NCBI GenBank assembly: GCA_013400115.1
Contig: VXBP01003483.1
Coordinates: forward strand, 124,001-188,000
DNA: 64,000 nucleotides
Source: Rhinopomastus cyanomelas
Lineage: Eukaryota > Chordata > Aves > Bucerotiformes > Rhinopomastidae
Direction of reading: 5' to 3'
The notes under the pieces are model-generated. The model ran no database searches, was not told where the DNA came from, and saw only the letters and a program-made list of their open reading frames with translations. The translations under genes were made by a program, and so were the position numbers. Positions 1 to 15,100 of this stretch are shown piece after piece. Numbering within the stretch: position 1 is the first letter of the stretch; the number at the start of each line of letters is the position of its first letter.

Positions 1-79
1 TTATCTAGGTATGGTACAGAGAAAATGTCTGCCATCACAATCCAGAAGGTTCCATGTGGTCCTTAATCTCCACTCCTAG

Positions 80-183
80 TGAGGTTGTACAGATCAGTTG
101 TGGACCGTATGACCTCCTCTGGGCAACTCTTTGGGAAGGGCAAGCTATTGTGAGAGAAGGAATCGATAGAAACAACCCTCAAG
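80..183 (+). CDS. TECPR1: TECPR1 exon w1 (tectonin repeat)
   Basis: First TECPR1 exon in the window. The acceptor is cctag at 75-79 and the donor is gtaaag at 184. It enters on the third base of a codon and ends in phase 1. It encodes EVVQISCGPYDLLWATLWEG and onward to NNPQG, the inner strand pattern of a tectonin repeat. Confidence 0.92.
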
Positions 184-3100
184 GTAAAGTTGGTTCAACT
201 TATCTGGAAGCCCCCTTTGATTTGTGTAGTTTTGAATAAGACACTAACCTAGAATGCCTCCTGGGTTTTCTTTCCTGCAGGAATTTCCTGGAGTGTTGTG
301 GAGTCTCCAGGCTCTGAAAATGGGATTATGCACGTCTCTGTGGGCGTTGATGTTGTGTGGTGTGTTACAAAGGATAAAAAAGTAAGAGTTGTCATGCTCT
401 GCTTCTGGGGATTTTTCCCACTTTTTTTGTCTGCTTTTCTCAAACAGGCATGTAACTTTCATGGGAAACAGTGGAGACTGGGATTTACTGTCCCTATGGT
501 TTGGAGAGTTCTAGTTGCCTTTGCTCTGTGGTTTGTGGTATACATAGTCACTTTAACACAGCGGCTTTTCTCTTGAAAAACCAAAGTCATATGCTTTCTA
601 AACACAAATCACATAGATGTGGTGGGTTGGTGGGGATGTTGGTAGGGGAACAGTAAGGGGCTACTTCTAAGGAACATCAAACCATGAAAGTGAAAGGACT
701 CTTAGCTGCTCATCTGTGCTTTTTTTATGACCCTGGCTTTTCTATCTTCCTAGTGTAACTGTTTCCTCATCATCAGCCTTTAAATGTAGGAGACTTTTGT
801 GTTTATTAATGTACCTGTTACGTGTAATTACTTTCTTAGTGGAGATTTAACTTAGAATTGCAGAACCATAGAATATCTCAACTTGGAAGGGGCTATAGGA
901 AATAATAAAATCTGACTCCCTACTCCTTGCTGGAAGTCTTGAAAATCTTGAAATCTTGACGAATGTACTAAAGTGCTTTTATACTGGTTGCAATCAAATT
1001 CCTTCATATTGAATTAAGAAACACATGAATCCTGTGCATATAGAGCAGTTTTAAGTAATGGAGTTACTCTGATTTAATGAATTACTACTTGTCAGCTGAG
1101 CCATGGCAATGGGCTGTGTCCAGCCTGTTCCATCTCCCAGATAAAAACACTATAGTAAATGTAGATAAAGTTGCATTTTTTTTCTTCAGATCTACCCCAA
1201 GACAGTAAAATTTTAAAGTAGCTGCTTGCAACTATTTGACTATGTACTAAATGCAGATGGAAAGTTTTCAAGCTACCCAGTAGGCAGACACTTTTGGATT
1301 GGTGAAAACTAATCTAAGGAGAGACAATTTAAAGAGCTGCACCAGTGAGAAGATCCCTCTGTCAGCCCTGTTTTCTAGGGTTTGAAGCCCATTCAGAGTG
1401 ACCAAAAATAGCCTGTGGTTGGCATGTCATAGGATTTTTCCAATGGCAAAGAAACTAACTGTGTCACATAAAGTCTCCTCGTGGACTGTTCTGGCTGTGG
1501 TTGTTCACAAGGGGACACAGTCTGGCCACTATTAAGAGAATTATTTTATCTCTGTCTGATAAAAAGAACCAAGGACATAAGTGACTTCTTAAGACAACGG
1601 CAACTCAGTATTAGACATGAAGATTAATCCACTAAAGAAACTGAACTCTGGCTGTCTGCTTGCTAATGCAGAAAGTGCAAAGTGTAGACTTCTTGCTTTT
1701 GCTGTTGTAGGTGTGGTTTAGAAGAGGAGTGAACTCACATAATCCTTGTGGAACAAGCTGGATTGAAATGGTTGGAGAAATGATGATGGTGACTGTAGGC
1801 TTAAATAACCAGGTAGGACAGCTGCATGCCAGTTATGCAGATATTTGTATTCACTTTTGTGCAGACAGAATCCACGCATGCTGGAGAATGTCAGCAATGC
1901 CAATATGGACATTGGAACACAAGGTCTGTTAGCTTGAGCTGCTAGGAAGGGAAGCATGGCTGTAGTCTTCACCAGAAGATGAACAGTCAGGATAGGTTTC
2001 TCTTGATGGCACAGAGTTTTGTACTGGATTGAGGATGAAAACAAAAGGAAAACACAGCATTGAGGAAGAACACGAAAATGCTGTGTCCAGCAGATTTTTG
2101 TTCTGTGTTTTCACCTCTGTACCTTTTTTGAAACTGGTATGTACCTGCATTCCATGCCAATCCTTTCACCAAATAATTTCTTTCCCTAGGTCTGGGGAAT
2201 TGGCTGTGATGACAGAGCAATTTATTTTCGTCAAGGTGTCACACCCAGTGAACTCAGTGGAAAAACATGGAAGGCAATTGTATGTGGCCGAGAGAGTGAC
2301 AGATCTCAGACTGGGAGCTCAACGAGTCTGCTCAGGTAAAATGCCTGCTCGAGACTTTGTGTGCCAAGTGTTTCAGTGCTAGGTGATCAACAGAATGACA
2401 GAACATTAGGGATTGGAAGGGACCTCGAAAGATCATCTAGTCCAGTCCCCCTGCCACAGCAGGATGTCCTAGATCAAGTCACGCAGGAACACATCCAGGC
2501 GGGTTTTAAACATCTCCAGAGAAGGAGACTCCACAACACCCCTTCCAGTGCTCTGTCACCCTCATGGTGAAGAAGTTCCTTCTCATATTTATGTGGGACC
2601 TCCTGTGTGGTGATGTTTCTTTACATTCAGGTGGTACGGACAGGGAGGAGTGGGGAGGAAACCTCTAATCACTGTGTATGCTAAAAAGTATTCACATTTT
2701 TTCCCGTTAAAGTTGACCGTAAGCAGCAGTTGTTGCACTTAGAGTAGCAACTGGAGCTCTGACTTTGGAATTCACTGCATGCTTGCAATAGAAGATGTGG
2801 CTCTGGCCTTCACTATCACTATAGAACTAGTCTCTAATGAGAGAAAATGTTGCCTGTGACAATACCATGAAGAAGTGTCACCTCTACTTGGGAGATTTTC
2901 CTTCTCATGAATGTCAGTGTATGTTTCCTTTGCTAGAGAGAAGCCTGCTGACTGCTGGCTTCTAGGCTGAACAAGACATGCCAATGAAACTGGGGGTGCT
3001 GCAGAAGCTACCTGAGTCAGAATGTGCTGACATCTCCAGTTAAAGCAAAAATCACAGAGTTGATTGTGGGCTTAAAAAAGACTTCATTATTTCATATCCA

Positions 3101-6100
3101 GAAAATGTGACATTGCTTCAGAGTTTTCCTGAGAGTTGTAGTCAGCCAACACCATCGTCCTGTTTCAGATTTACTAGACTGGTCTGCCAGATTCCTGTTA
3201 AGACTCGCCTCCCTTGGTGATAGAGTTTGACCTTCGGGAGAAGGTCTGCTGTTTCTAACCGAAAACACTAGGTTGATTTTTGTATGTCTGTGGTCTTGAA
3301 TGGTAGTTAATCAATTATCGATTTATTCTTCAGTGCTGGCTGTTTCTTTACTGATGATATTCAGAACCAAGCAAATGCAATCATTCAGGGTGATGCAGAT
3401 ACTTCCTCTGACACAGAGCTTCAAAATGTACCTGTGAACCTTGCCAGCACTGCGCCAATGGAAGCTGCCACCAGCAGCAGTGGTAACAGCACAGGCAACC
3501 GGACAGCCGAAATGCGCGAAAATTTGACTGTGGATCCTCTGGACTCTGATCAAGAAACTTCCGTTGCATCAGCCAGTAATGAGAAAGCTATTCTTGAAAT
3601 GCATAAATCTTCTACAAACCCAAATTCTTCTGCAGACCTGCAGTGGACTAACATTGACTTGAAGGAAGTCCAAAAGCATCCAGTCCTCTCTGTGACCAGC
3701 TTTGCAGAAACATCCAGCCTGTCCTCCCTTGGCATGTTTTCAGTGGGACCTGAAGAGCAGTATGGAGCTGATGACCACCCACTGTGGGCCTGGGTGTCTG
3801 GAGGAGATTGTCTGGTAGATCTGCACAGCCCATTGAAATGGTTCACGGTTCAGTCAGGTCAGTCACAGCAGACCATCATTCCTGGTGCTCTTTAAGAAAA
3901 ATGTTGGGTTTGATTTATCTTTCTCTAACAAAAGCATGGCACAAAACTGCTGATAAAGCCCTTCACTCTCACGGCACTTTGTTGATACATTCTATGTCCG
4001 AGGACAGTGCTGCATGTATTTAGCTGTACAGCAGTTTAGGAGTGAGGTATGTAAAAATGTAGCATGATATTTTCTCCAAGAATTTAGTACAAAATAATCT
4101 GTGTTGGATCTGCATCTCATTTTTAATTGCACTGAGCCCTCAGGCAAAACCACTATCATCACTGAAAGCAGTGAAAAGGGCACTAAATGCCTCACTCCTA
4201 CCCATCCTGATGAGACATGGGTAAGCTACAGAAATCACTTTGGTGTTGTGAATGGGAGTCTAAACAATAACTGGATGGTATCAGAATGTCAATTTTTGAC
4301 ACATGGTGGAGTATATTTTAAAAAACCCCATGAACTGTGCCACCCCAGTATTGAATTACACTGTAGCTCCTATGGATTACCTAATTATCTTGCAGTTCAG
4401 GGACAAAACTCCCATTTTTACAAGGTTACGGCTTTGAAAGATGCTATATAATCATCTTACGATCCCATTTACAAAGTTGGGCTGTAAAACATTGATTCCA
4501 AAGTACAATGATTAGCAAAATTGTGTTAGAGTGAGTCTATTCAGTCCCGTGTTCAAAGCAGCATTGTGTTGCACCTTTCACAGAATTTCAAAGCTTGCTG
4601 GAGTTTATTGGTTTTGGCTCTATTCTAGGTTTGTCATCCTCTGTGCAATCTCTGTCACTGTCTATCACTCCAGCACAAACAGCAGCATGGCGAAAGCAGA
4701 TTTTTCAGCAGCTCAGTGAAAGGACAAAGCGGGAACTGGAGAATTTTAGGCACTACGAACAGGCTATTGAGCAGGTAAGCATATCTCTTGTCTAATACAC
4801 ATCCGTACATTTCTGATGTACTGACCTGAACTCAACTGTCAGCTTTACATTCTTGTCGTTGTTTCTGTCTATTGCAACTTCCCTGGATTATCAGGGTCTG
4901 AATTCCCTGTGGGAAGGCAGCAATTTTGTATCTGAAGAACATTAGCTGTTAGTTTTGTTTAGGAGCAAACAAAGCACTGGTCAGTGCTCATTATTTGAGT
5001 ACAGTGAAACCTCAAATCCACAACAGTATGAATTATTCCACCACAGGATGAGGCTTCTTAATTGAAACAGTGGCTCAAGCAGGTCAGCTTTCCCTCTCCG
5101 CAGCCACCAAGGGATTAATGTAACTGGCATGAATAAAACAGTGATGCAAACATCAATAGCAGCACTTGAATAGCAGCACTATTGTTTGATGTTCCCTTTG
5201 TTGTGACTCCTTGGCTCTTCCTGGAGTTTTTAGTCCATTCACTGCTAATCGCCAAATAACATCAGGAATCCATTTGATTAAAAACATTTAGAATCTAGGG
5301 GCTTATTCCAAGTTTTAAAAGACAATTTCAAAGGCCTTTACAGTCCAACCCGAAGTTGTGTTATAACAGGGGCACAGTGGAGTCAATTAGTAACTGTATA
5401 CTACTGCTTTCTTGCAGAGGTGAAATGTTAATGCTCTTGTACACGTGCTGTGTCAGCACCTTTCTGTCCAGTGTTGTCAGTTTTAGTTTTGTCTTCAGCT
5501 TCCTGAACCTTCTGATACACTATGTGTCAGAATTACCTGATGTGATACACACTCACCTGCAGCTGCGATTTCTTGTGGTCACAAAAAATAGCATTTGGGA
5601 GAAAGAAAAAATGTCACAAGATTTCCTTACTCCTGTGAACTTGTGTTTGCATTGTAGTCAGTTTGGGTTAAAACTGGAACCTTGCAGTGGTGGAGGAATT
5701 GGAAGCCTTACAAATGGATGGATGTCCGAGTCACGCTAGAGCAATTCACTGGGAGCGATGGAATGCGTGACAGCATCCTGTTCATCTATTACATGTACCA
5801 TGAGGAGAAAAAGGTGTGTTTAGCTTGAGAGCCATCAGAGAGTTGGATTTGGCAAAGGAAAACTTTTGAAGGGAAAGCAGTTGTCTTAAGGGATGCAAAT
5901 GATAGTACCCTATTTTTTGAAGTTTTGGAAATGAGTTCAGATGTAGCCCAGAGTACTAGTGAACTGGAAGCTTTTCTAAGCTGTTAATGCTGTGTCAGAA
6001 ATACCCAGTAAGTAACCATCCATATTACTTAAACCATCAGCTTTGTGCTAATTAAGAATTCTTGTTGAAGTTCAGAGTGTTCTGGTTTGTGCAGAAAGAG

Positions 6101-9100
6101 CCAAGCTTGGCTGGCCAGGGTCTTCATAAGCAGGATTAATGCATATGGGCAATAAGAATCAGAGGTAGCACAGACTGAAAATTGAGCCCATTCTTTCTGC
6201 ACCAAGAATCAATTATTTGCTGTCCTTAGCAGAAAGGCATTATTCATTATCCCAAAGTGCAAAAACGCTGGCTCTGAGGAAGGTATATCTCAGTTTACCT
6301 TATGCCACTTTTTTCCCCTCTTGTCTCAGTATATCCACCTGTTCCTGAATGAAGTCACTATTATAGTTGAAGTTCTGAATGAAGCCAAACACTCCTTTGC
6401 ACTGTATACACCGGAAAGGACAAAGCAGCGATGGCCGATCCGCTTGGCAGCCGCTACAGAGCAAGAAATGCATGACTGGGTAATTGTGTGAAGTTTCTGT
6501 CTCAAGATGGCAATGTGTGAACTAAAATTAAAAGCTACTCTCTGAAATCTCAGCATTACAATTACAGTATCTAGGCTGCTTATCTATTTTCACGATTCAG
6601 GTATTTAAAAAGTCTCTTCAGACCATTTTAGAAGCTGCTGAGGCTCCCTGTTGCCTCTGGGATTTGCACACTTTCATATGCTGCAGCTATCCACAGTGAA
6701 ACCAATGTTGTTTTGCCTCCTCTTACTGTCCCTGGATTAGGCTGCAAACGAGTTAGTTTAATTCAGTTAGCCTGCTGTTCTGCGTTGGTGGAAGAACTGT
6801 TCTCTGTTGTCACTGTTGTGGCGAGTCTTAGGCAGGCAGTTTAACGCTGAAGCAATGGAAAACCTGAAAGATGCTTCATAGTGAGCAGAGAGTGCAAACC
6901 ACATTGGTTCCAGTGACTGTGTTAATAATTTCTAATGCTGAATTCCAGCGCCTTTGAGAAAAAGCTGCTAATTCACTTTGCTGATTTGCAAGAGCCTGCA
7001 AAGGTAACACTTCTACTTTGTAAGAAATAAGCATCTATGGAAATTTTTCTTCTCACTGTAAATGGAAGTTTTTGGTTTGTTCTTCTTGTTTGTAGCTGTC
7101 TTTGCTGAACATGTCCTGTTGTGAAAGCAGACGGATTCAAGGCCCTCCTTCGCACCATGCTATTTGGTCAGTTACTTGCAAAGGAGACGTCTTTGTCAGT
7201 GAGCCAAGTCCTGAGCTGGAGGCTGGGCCCCACCTGATGCCATGTGATCAAATGTAAGGGCTTTCAGAAGCTGTTCTTCTGCGGGGGGGGGGTGTTGTGC
7301 CCAGCAAGGACTGTTTCATGTCAAGGCAGTGGCTTGGATGGGCTTTTGGAGTGCGTCACTGCAGAAATCTGTCAGTGACAAGGTTAACAGCTGCCTATGT
7401 ACATCTGAAGAAACTAACTCATATTTTAATTCTTGGATGCTGGAGCTATTGATGCAATTACAAATGCCTTTCTCATTGAGCTCTCATTATTTGGTGATTG
7501 CATCTTTAATGCCATGATTATTGAAATTAAAAGTAACTGGATTAAAAGGAAACCTAATCACTGTGATTGTAATGTAATTTGAGCTTTCAGTTTTATCTGA
7601 ATCAGGAACCAAAAGTTCTTGGTCTTCTGTGGTCACTACAGTCCAGGAGCAGCTCCCTCACAGTTCCAACTACAACAATACATAGTACTGCAAACTCTCT
7701 GAGCAAAAAAACACCAGCCTCAGAACTGGTGGGTTAAAGCCCAATCTTCAATTAAAAAATTACCTCCAATTTCAAGTTACTTGCACAAAATGTGTTTGAA
7801 TAGTACCTGAAGGCCTTTTGCCTTTAGGGTGAAGCACCTTCAACATCTGGCAAATTACAAAGCTGACGTGTTCTTACATCTTAGTTTGTGGAATCTGTGA
7901 CTGGAATGATCTCCTGCCATTCTGATAACTAAAGTGCTCTAGAATCTCTTTATTTTCTCATTTGTTTCTCAGAAAAGTACCATGGCCAAGTGGCTATGTA
8001 AACCTGGTGAAAAGGGTTAACCTGCAAAGATTGGGAGAATTGGAAGAATTAAAGTCCTTGCTTTTATCAAGCTCCACAGCATTTGTTTTTGTGTTGGATA
8101 AAGGCAATCCAGTTCTTAGGGTTTTTTTAAAAATGAGGATAAAGTTAAAGCTGAGACAGTTGACAGCCGTGGTACAGACTCTAGCAAGACCACCATAACC
8201 CTGAAAATTCACTCTGGAGGCAGACGGGCTCCTTCCAGACAACTTTTCAGTAGCTGCTCAGAGGAAAATGCTGGCATCTGACAACTGCCTTCACTTACAG
8301 ATTACGCAGAAGTTGAAAAAGCAAACGTTTAAAGCTGCATGTCCCCGCGATCGTTGAGCTGTAGAAGTGGAAGGTGTATGTTCTTGGAGGCGGTGGTGCA
8401 GAGTAAATGTAAAGTGTTGTCTTTTTTCTGGCAGGTTTTGGCGTCAAGTTGGAGGTCATCTTCGACTGATAGAGTGCAATGCTCGAGGCATAGTGTGGGG
8501 CATAGGATACGATCACACGCCTTGGGTTTATACTGGTGGATATGGAGGTGGCTTCATTCAAGGTATGGACAGTTGGTCAGCTAGTGCACTTTTCCTGCCC
8601 TCCTACCTGGGTCAGCTTTTTCATGAGTGTGGCCTGACTAATATGTAGGGTTGCACAGTGAAGAGCCCACACATTAGGAAGGAACTGGTATTGCAATTTT
8701 ATAGTTTCAGCTTAAGAGTGAGAAATAAGATAATCAGCAATATTGCTGTGGCTTTTGGAATTTCAAATGCATTGCCTTTAAGATTTATCTTTGCTATAAT
8801 CCAAATAATTTATTTCTTACAGGGCTGGCCAGTAGTGCTGATAACATCTATATGCAGTCAGATGTGAAATGTGTTTATATCTATGAGAATCAACGGTGGA
8901 ACCCAGTCACTGGATATAGCAGCAGGTTATTTACTCAGTTTATTGTATTTATTTACTGTGATTTTTCTTTTTTTACTATTGTCAAATGAAGCAGTCCGTT
9001 TGTTGCAGTTACTCTTACCATCAGCCTCCAACGTTTATCGTTAACCTGAGATGGAAGGAGCAGTGTTTCTCAGATTTCTAGATTTGTAGTTATCCATTTA

Positions 9101-12100
9101 AAATGCGTTTGTAGCAAAATGTGACAGACTTGTGTTTTGTAAATGCACAAAGTGCCTGCTTGCAATGGCTTTCAGTATTAAGGCCACATGGCAAGGCATC
9201 TCCTCAGGATCTATGTATAGTCATATGCAGGCTGTGCTAAATACCTTGCACCCTTCTGAGCAGAAGTATTACACAAGCATCTGCGTGTCTATGCTAGGAA
9301 AACTCAGGATTCCAATTTTAAATGCTACTGAGGAATATCACTAAAGAGAAAAGTTTACATGGTCCTCAAGTCTGGAGTGATTGGAAGCAATTACACAGAT
9401 TCTTTCCCAGTGTCCTCATCACTCACTTATTTCTAAATACAGACATCAGTGACAGAAGAATGAATCATGTATGAAATTAGGAAGAGCTACAACAGGCTTT
9501 TCGTCACTTGTCTTTTAAATTTGGTGCTGTAAATGACCTTTATTTTTTTGTACGTTGTTTGACCACAGAGGTCTGCCCACAGACAGATATATGTGGAGCG
9601 ATGCGTCTGGCCTGCAGGAATGTACAAAAGTCAATACCAAGCCTCCTTCTCCACAGTGGTCTTGGGTAAATTTTGGCTTAAAATTCTTTTTACCTAAGAA
9701 GCCAGGGGCTTAGCAAGTAGGATACAAGACTTGGGCTCAAGTGAGCCAGATTTTCTTCCTGGGTTTATCGTAATATTTAACTTTCATTTGCTCATTTACA
9801 CAAAAGCGGTAATCTTCCACAGTCACAAAAATGTTAAGCGTTGAGTAGGATTTTCTAAATGAGACTTAGACTTCTGTTCCAGTCCTTTTCTCTGGAACAA
9901 AAAGAAACAATTTGGAACCTCTGTATGGATTTATATTGCAAGTATCGGAAGGTTTCCGCTAGTTCACTGCACTCTGAAAGGTGGAAGGGAAATAGATAAT
10001 TGTGCGTGTCATTCTCATTGTCTGTTTTTTCACAATAGGTGTCCGACTGGTATATTGATTTTAATACTTCAGGTGGAACAGATCGTGAAGGCTGGCAGTA
10101 TGCAGCAGACTTTCCAGCGTAAGGAGATACCGTCTTCTACCTAAAATCCTTGCAGGCAATTGCCGTACCGAAGTCCTTATTTCTTTGCTATTTTGCATAT
10201 TAACTGGGCTTCAACAGAGAGAAGTATGCCTTGATTTCTCACGTTGTATGAGGACACTAACACTGACATTTTGGGTGGGGGCAGGGCAGTGAGGTGAGCT
10301 TAGCAAACTACTTTCAAGCATTTTGAAGTCAGCAGGCATGCCTGGTGGGCAAATATATAGACAGTGCTGTCAGGCTGGCACTGACACTGGAGGTGCTGTG
10401 ACATCCTCATGAACACTTACTCAAATATGTTTTGGTAGGTCCTACCATGGTCACAAGACAATGAAGGACTTTGTCCGACGGAGGCGCTGGGCAAGGTGAG
10501 GAACTAAGTTGTAAATAAAAGTTTTTGAGGTGAATGATGTCTTTTCCCTTAAAGCCTCCCTTAGTTATGAGGGGAACAGTCTTAACAGCCAATCAATAAA
10601 AGCAGTAGTGAAGAAACCTGAAATAAATAACCCATCTCCAGTAAAGAAGCTGACGATTCGTAGCATTATGGCTTTAATTTTAAGCCTTACAGGTGATAAC
10701 CCTATTTTCATAGGTAAAATCTGAATCTCATTTTCCTTATGGTAAGCTATTATGGAATAGTAGAGGCTAAGTACGTGCCAGGTTACTTGTAACAACTGGT
10801 AGTAGGTCTTTTGTGTTAATAGTTTTAACATATAAGGTCTACATACTGCATACTTAGGCAACAGATAATCCCAACCTCATTTAAGTCTCAGCTCAGAACC
10901 TGGCAAACAGCAAACTGTCACTGTGTTCTAGGCTGTTCTACTAAGTAGGGAAAGCACTCGCTGTTTTTCCAGCTTTTCTGTGCTTTCTGTACTGGAGTCT
11001 CTAACAGCTGTGCTAAGAAATTGATGTGAACCTACAGTTACATGTTGTTCTGCTTGTTAGGAAGACTACAAGGCTGGTGTTTTGGCCCTTGTACAAAAAT
11101 CTTTGGAGTAAGATCCTGAAGCTGATGTTTCAGGTTGTACAACGAAACAAACAACGTCCAATCAATCAAAATGCTGACTTGAAATAAAAAGCAGCAACTT
11201 GAGAAATACCCTCAAGCCTAAGCATTTCCTCTGGCTTTAACTACCAGTTGAAAACTGAAAGCAAATAAGGAACAGCTCAGGGCTAGATTTAGTTTCTCAG
11301 AGCTAGAGAGAGGAGGAGTGTTCTGAGATTTTTAGGATGTTCTCCATACACAGAAATTGATGTTTGGATCATATAATCTAACAGTTTCCCTTACAGACAG
11401 CACTACTGCCTTGCAGTTTTCACAGATAAAATAGACAAATTCTGAGAACAATCTAACCCCCCATCACTTTTAGAGCTGCCTTAACTCTGGATGCTCCATA
11501 ATGTTCTAACAGGCCTCAGAACTTGTAAAATGATTCTTTTAACCAAGGCAGAGGACGAATGAACCTGGTATGAGTTCTCTCTGCAATGGGATTTTCAGCC
11601 TGGGGTCAAATATTTGTAATCAAGCTGTTGCCCAAGAGCTTTAGAGAGTAGTGCAGCACCAGCTGCAGACTTTGTGGGTGGCCTTAGTTTTATGAAGTTG
11701 TTTTTTTTTAAAAAAACTGAAGCTTTGAGAAATCAGTAATAGGTCAAGACTCGAAACATAACTATTGTAAACCCCTTTCAAATTAAAAATACTAACATTT
11801 ACTGTACTTACTTAATGAAAACAACTTCAGGATTATTTGCACTAAGGTCAAGAATGGAGTGGGAAACCAGTTACAGAAATTATGTGCTTCTGATGGCTTT
11901 GGTGATTTTTTTTTCTTTAGAAAATGTAAGATAGTCACCAATGGGCCGTGGCTGGAAGTGCCTCCTGTTACCCTGTGGGACATCTCCATAATCCCCAGTT
12001 CAGATGCAGATGATGAAGAAGCAGTAGCACTGTGGGCAATTGGTGACAAAGGAGACGTGCTCTGCAGGCTTGGAGTGACACAGCAAAACCCAGCTGTAAG

Positions 12101-15100
12101 GCTCCCTCTTTATTTTTACTGCCTTATTGATGTATTTGAGGTAATTATGCAAGTACTTGCACACAGTCATGCAGTACCCCCTCTCAAAGCAGCCTGTTAT
12201 CTTCTTCCTTTTATGACCCAGATTTAAAATCTCTTGTCTGTCAACTGTAACACGGTTTGCTGCCCACAGCTTATCTTGTGTAACCTTCCTAAGGTTGTGC
12301 CACATCACTTGCAGGAGCGAGTGAAGCAACTTGTGAAGCGCTTCACTTCCACTTTCTGCACTCGTAGCTTAATTCCTTTCTGTTTAGTTTTTTTTAAATT
12401 GTTGCTAACATCTGTCTCCCACTCAAATGAACTGCTGAGGGACAGAATTTCTCTAAAATGTGGTCCCAATCTAATGCCCCTTGATATGAGTGCAAGTTTG
12501 TCTGCTGGCATCTCTAGGCCTGGAACTCTCCTTATTTCAGACAGATGAACCTATAGAACTGAGGTTTTTTTATGGACTGAGACAGAAATAATGAGCAAAT
12601 GTCCAGTAAAGTTTGCAGAAAGGCACGGATAGTCCCAGGAATTTCAATACATATTTCCTACTAATGGGTGCATGCTGAAGCACCAAGTAATGGTTGCTGT
12701 GCACTCATTCTAAGCCATAGTCACAACTGAGAAGAGCCCCTAACAATGTACCATAGTGCCTGTTGGAGAGAAACTCAAAGAACTTGAAAACTTGTAGGAA
12801 TGATTTTTTCCCTCCTGGTCCACCAGTTGTGATAGCAAAGATCTGTATGGTGCTGAAACAGCTACAGCTGGAATACTGTGTCTGGAATCTGATGCCTCGT
12901 ATCGGTGTATTTTGTTGTTCTGAATAATCAAAACCAAGAGACTGATATAAAACAAAACACCAAAAAAGAGGCTGTAGCCCAGCTGTTGGGAGGTGTGTAG
13001 GTGTCTAAACTCCAGTGATTTCAACAGAAAAGGCTCTGTTACAGTAACGTAGCCAGTTTTGAGGATCTTTGAGGATCAAGGACCTTGTTTTTCTTCATTG
13101 TAAAGTTATCTAAGAATTATTCCTCAGAATCTTGTGCACTACTAGGGTTTCTCCCATTTGGCAACAATCAACAATAATTCATTATGGAATTTTTAATCAT
13201 TGCTTCATGATTAATCTTCCACGATTTGTTAGGGAACATCCTGGCTGCACGTGGGAACCGATCAGCCCTTCATTTCCATCTCAATTGGAGCATTATACCA
13301 AGTGTGGGCTATTGCTAGAGATGGTTCTGCCTTCTATCGGGGCTCAGTGTCTGCAAAAAAACCTGCAGGCAAGTACTTGTACTTCATTTTAGTACAGTCT
13401 TCACCTTATACACTGTGTAAGCTCACAAATCTCCTTAGCAGCATCCTTTCCAATAGCTGTGCAAAACTGTGCATCTGAATAATACTCACATTGATTACTG
13501 CAGTTAATTTACTCTTCACTGGTATGATTTGAAGTGATTGTTGCTTCAAATGAGCTAGCAAAAGTACCTTAAGTTAATGTCATTCACAGCTTTCTTGCCC
13601 AGCCATGTAGTTCACCCACAGTGATGTCCAAGACTTCTCATACATAATTCTGTCCTCTCAGTGTTTTACTGGAGTATTTCTGACTTTCAGGTGACTGTTG
13701 GTATCACATTCCTTCACCTCAAAAACAGAAGCTCAAACAAGTGTCAGTAGGACGCATGTCAGTGTTTGTGTTGGATACAAATGGTAAGGATTTTAAAATC
13801 TATTTGTCAGTGTTACAAAAAATGGGTTGGTGTACGTCAGATCGAGTTGGAAAGGAGATGCCAAGTCAGAGCTTCTGCGGAGAGATTACTGTTGCTCCAG
13901 CAATAGCATTTCCGTTTCAAAGACCAGTGAGCAGCTCGCTGAATTTTGAAGACCTGGGTCTTGTTATATTTGATAGTGCCTCAGACAGCAATGATCCAGC
14001 ACTGTACAGTTACTTTGGGAAGGGATAGATGAATCACAAACAGAAATGCATGAAAGGATTTGTTGTAAATCCTAGAACAGACAGTATAGCAGAATACCTT
14101 CCTATTGCAAATCATTGCAAGTTCTAGAATCATAGAATCATCAACATGTCTACCTGTTTTTTGAACACATCCCTGGACAGCCTGTTCCAAGGTCTCTCCA
14201 CTCTTCCTGTGAATAAAGTTTTCCTAATAGCAAATCTGAACCTCCCCTGGTGCAACCTGACCCCATTTTGTCTTGACCTATCACTAGTCACTAAGTTGAA
14301 GAGGCCAACACCTGCCTCAGGTAGTTGTAGAGAGCAGTGTGGTCTCCCCTCAAGCTTCTTGTTCTCCAGGCTGACAGGCTGGGTGTACAAGAAACAAGAC
14401 TTTAACACCAGTCTCCATCAGACATCGTAATTTCATTTGTTTTACTTCTTACACCAAGGGAGATTTAGGTTAGAAGTGATCCTGCTGTGGCAAGGGGATT
14501 GGACTGGATGATCTTTTGAGTTCTCTTGTAATCCCTAATGTTCTGTGATTAGGAAAAACTTGTTTATTTAAAGTGTCATCAGGCATTGGAACAGGCTGCT
14601 CATGGAGGAAGTTGAATTGTTATTCCTGGAAGTGTGTAAAAGTCATGTAGATACGGAGCTTAGGGACATGATTTAGTGGTGGGCTTGGGACAGTTGGACT
14701 TGATGATCTTAAAGGTCTTTTCCAACCTAAACCATTCTTTAAAGCTAGTGTATCATTCTTTATAGGAACATTTTTCCTCAAGAAATTTTACACAACAAAT
14801 TAATTGCCGCCTTCCAGAAAAGGCATAACCCGGTACTCTAGAAATACAAATTCCAGCGTCGAACAAAGTACAGACCTTCACTGTAACACAGCAGTCAGAA
14901 CTGTAATGCATTTCCACAGAAATACTAACTACTGCTTTGTTAAGTTGACAGTGCTGCAAGCAGGACTGTTTATTTTGCAGGCAATCTTTGGTATCGGCAA
15001 GGTATCACACCAAGCTACCCTCAAGGATCCACTTGGGATCATGTTTCAAATAATATCCGTAAAGTGTCTGTAGGGCCCCTGGATCAGGTGTGTATTAAGC

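Noticed and set aside
4101..4451. 116-codon frame in a TECPR1 intron
   Set aside because: The flanking exons join in phase without it, and it has no known homology.
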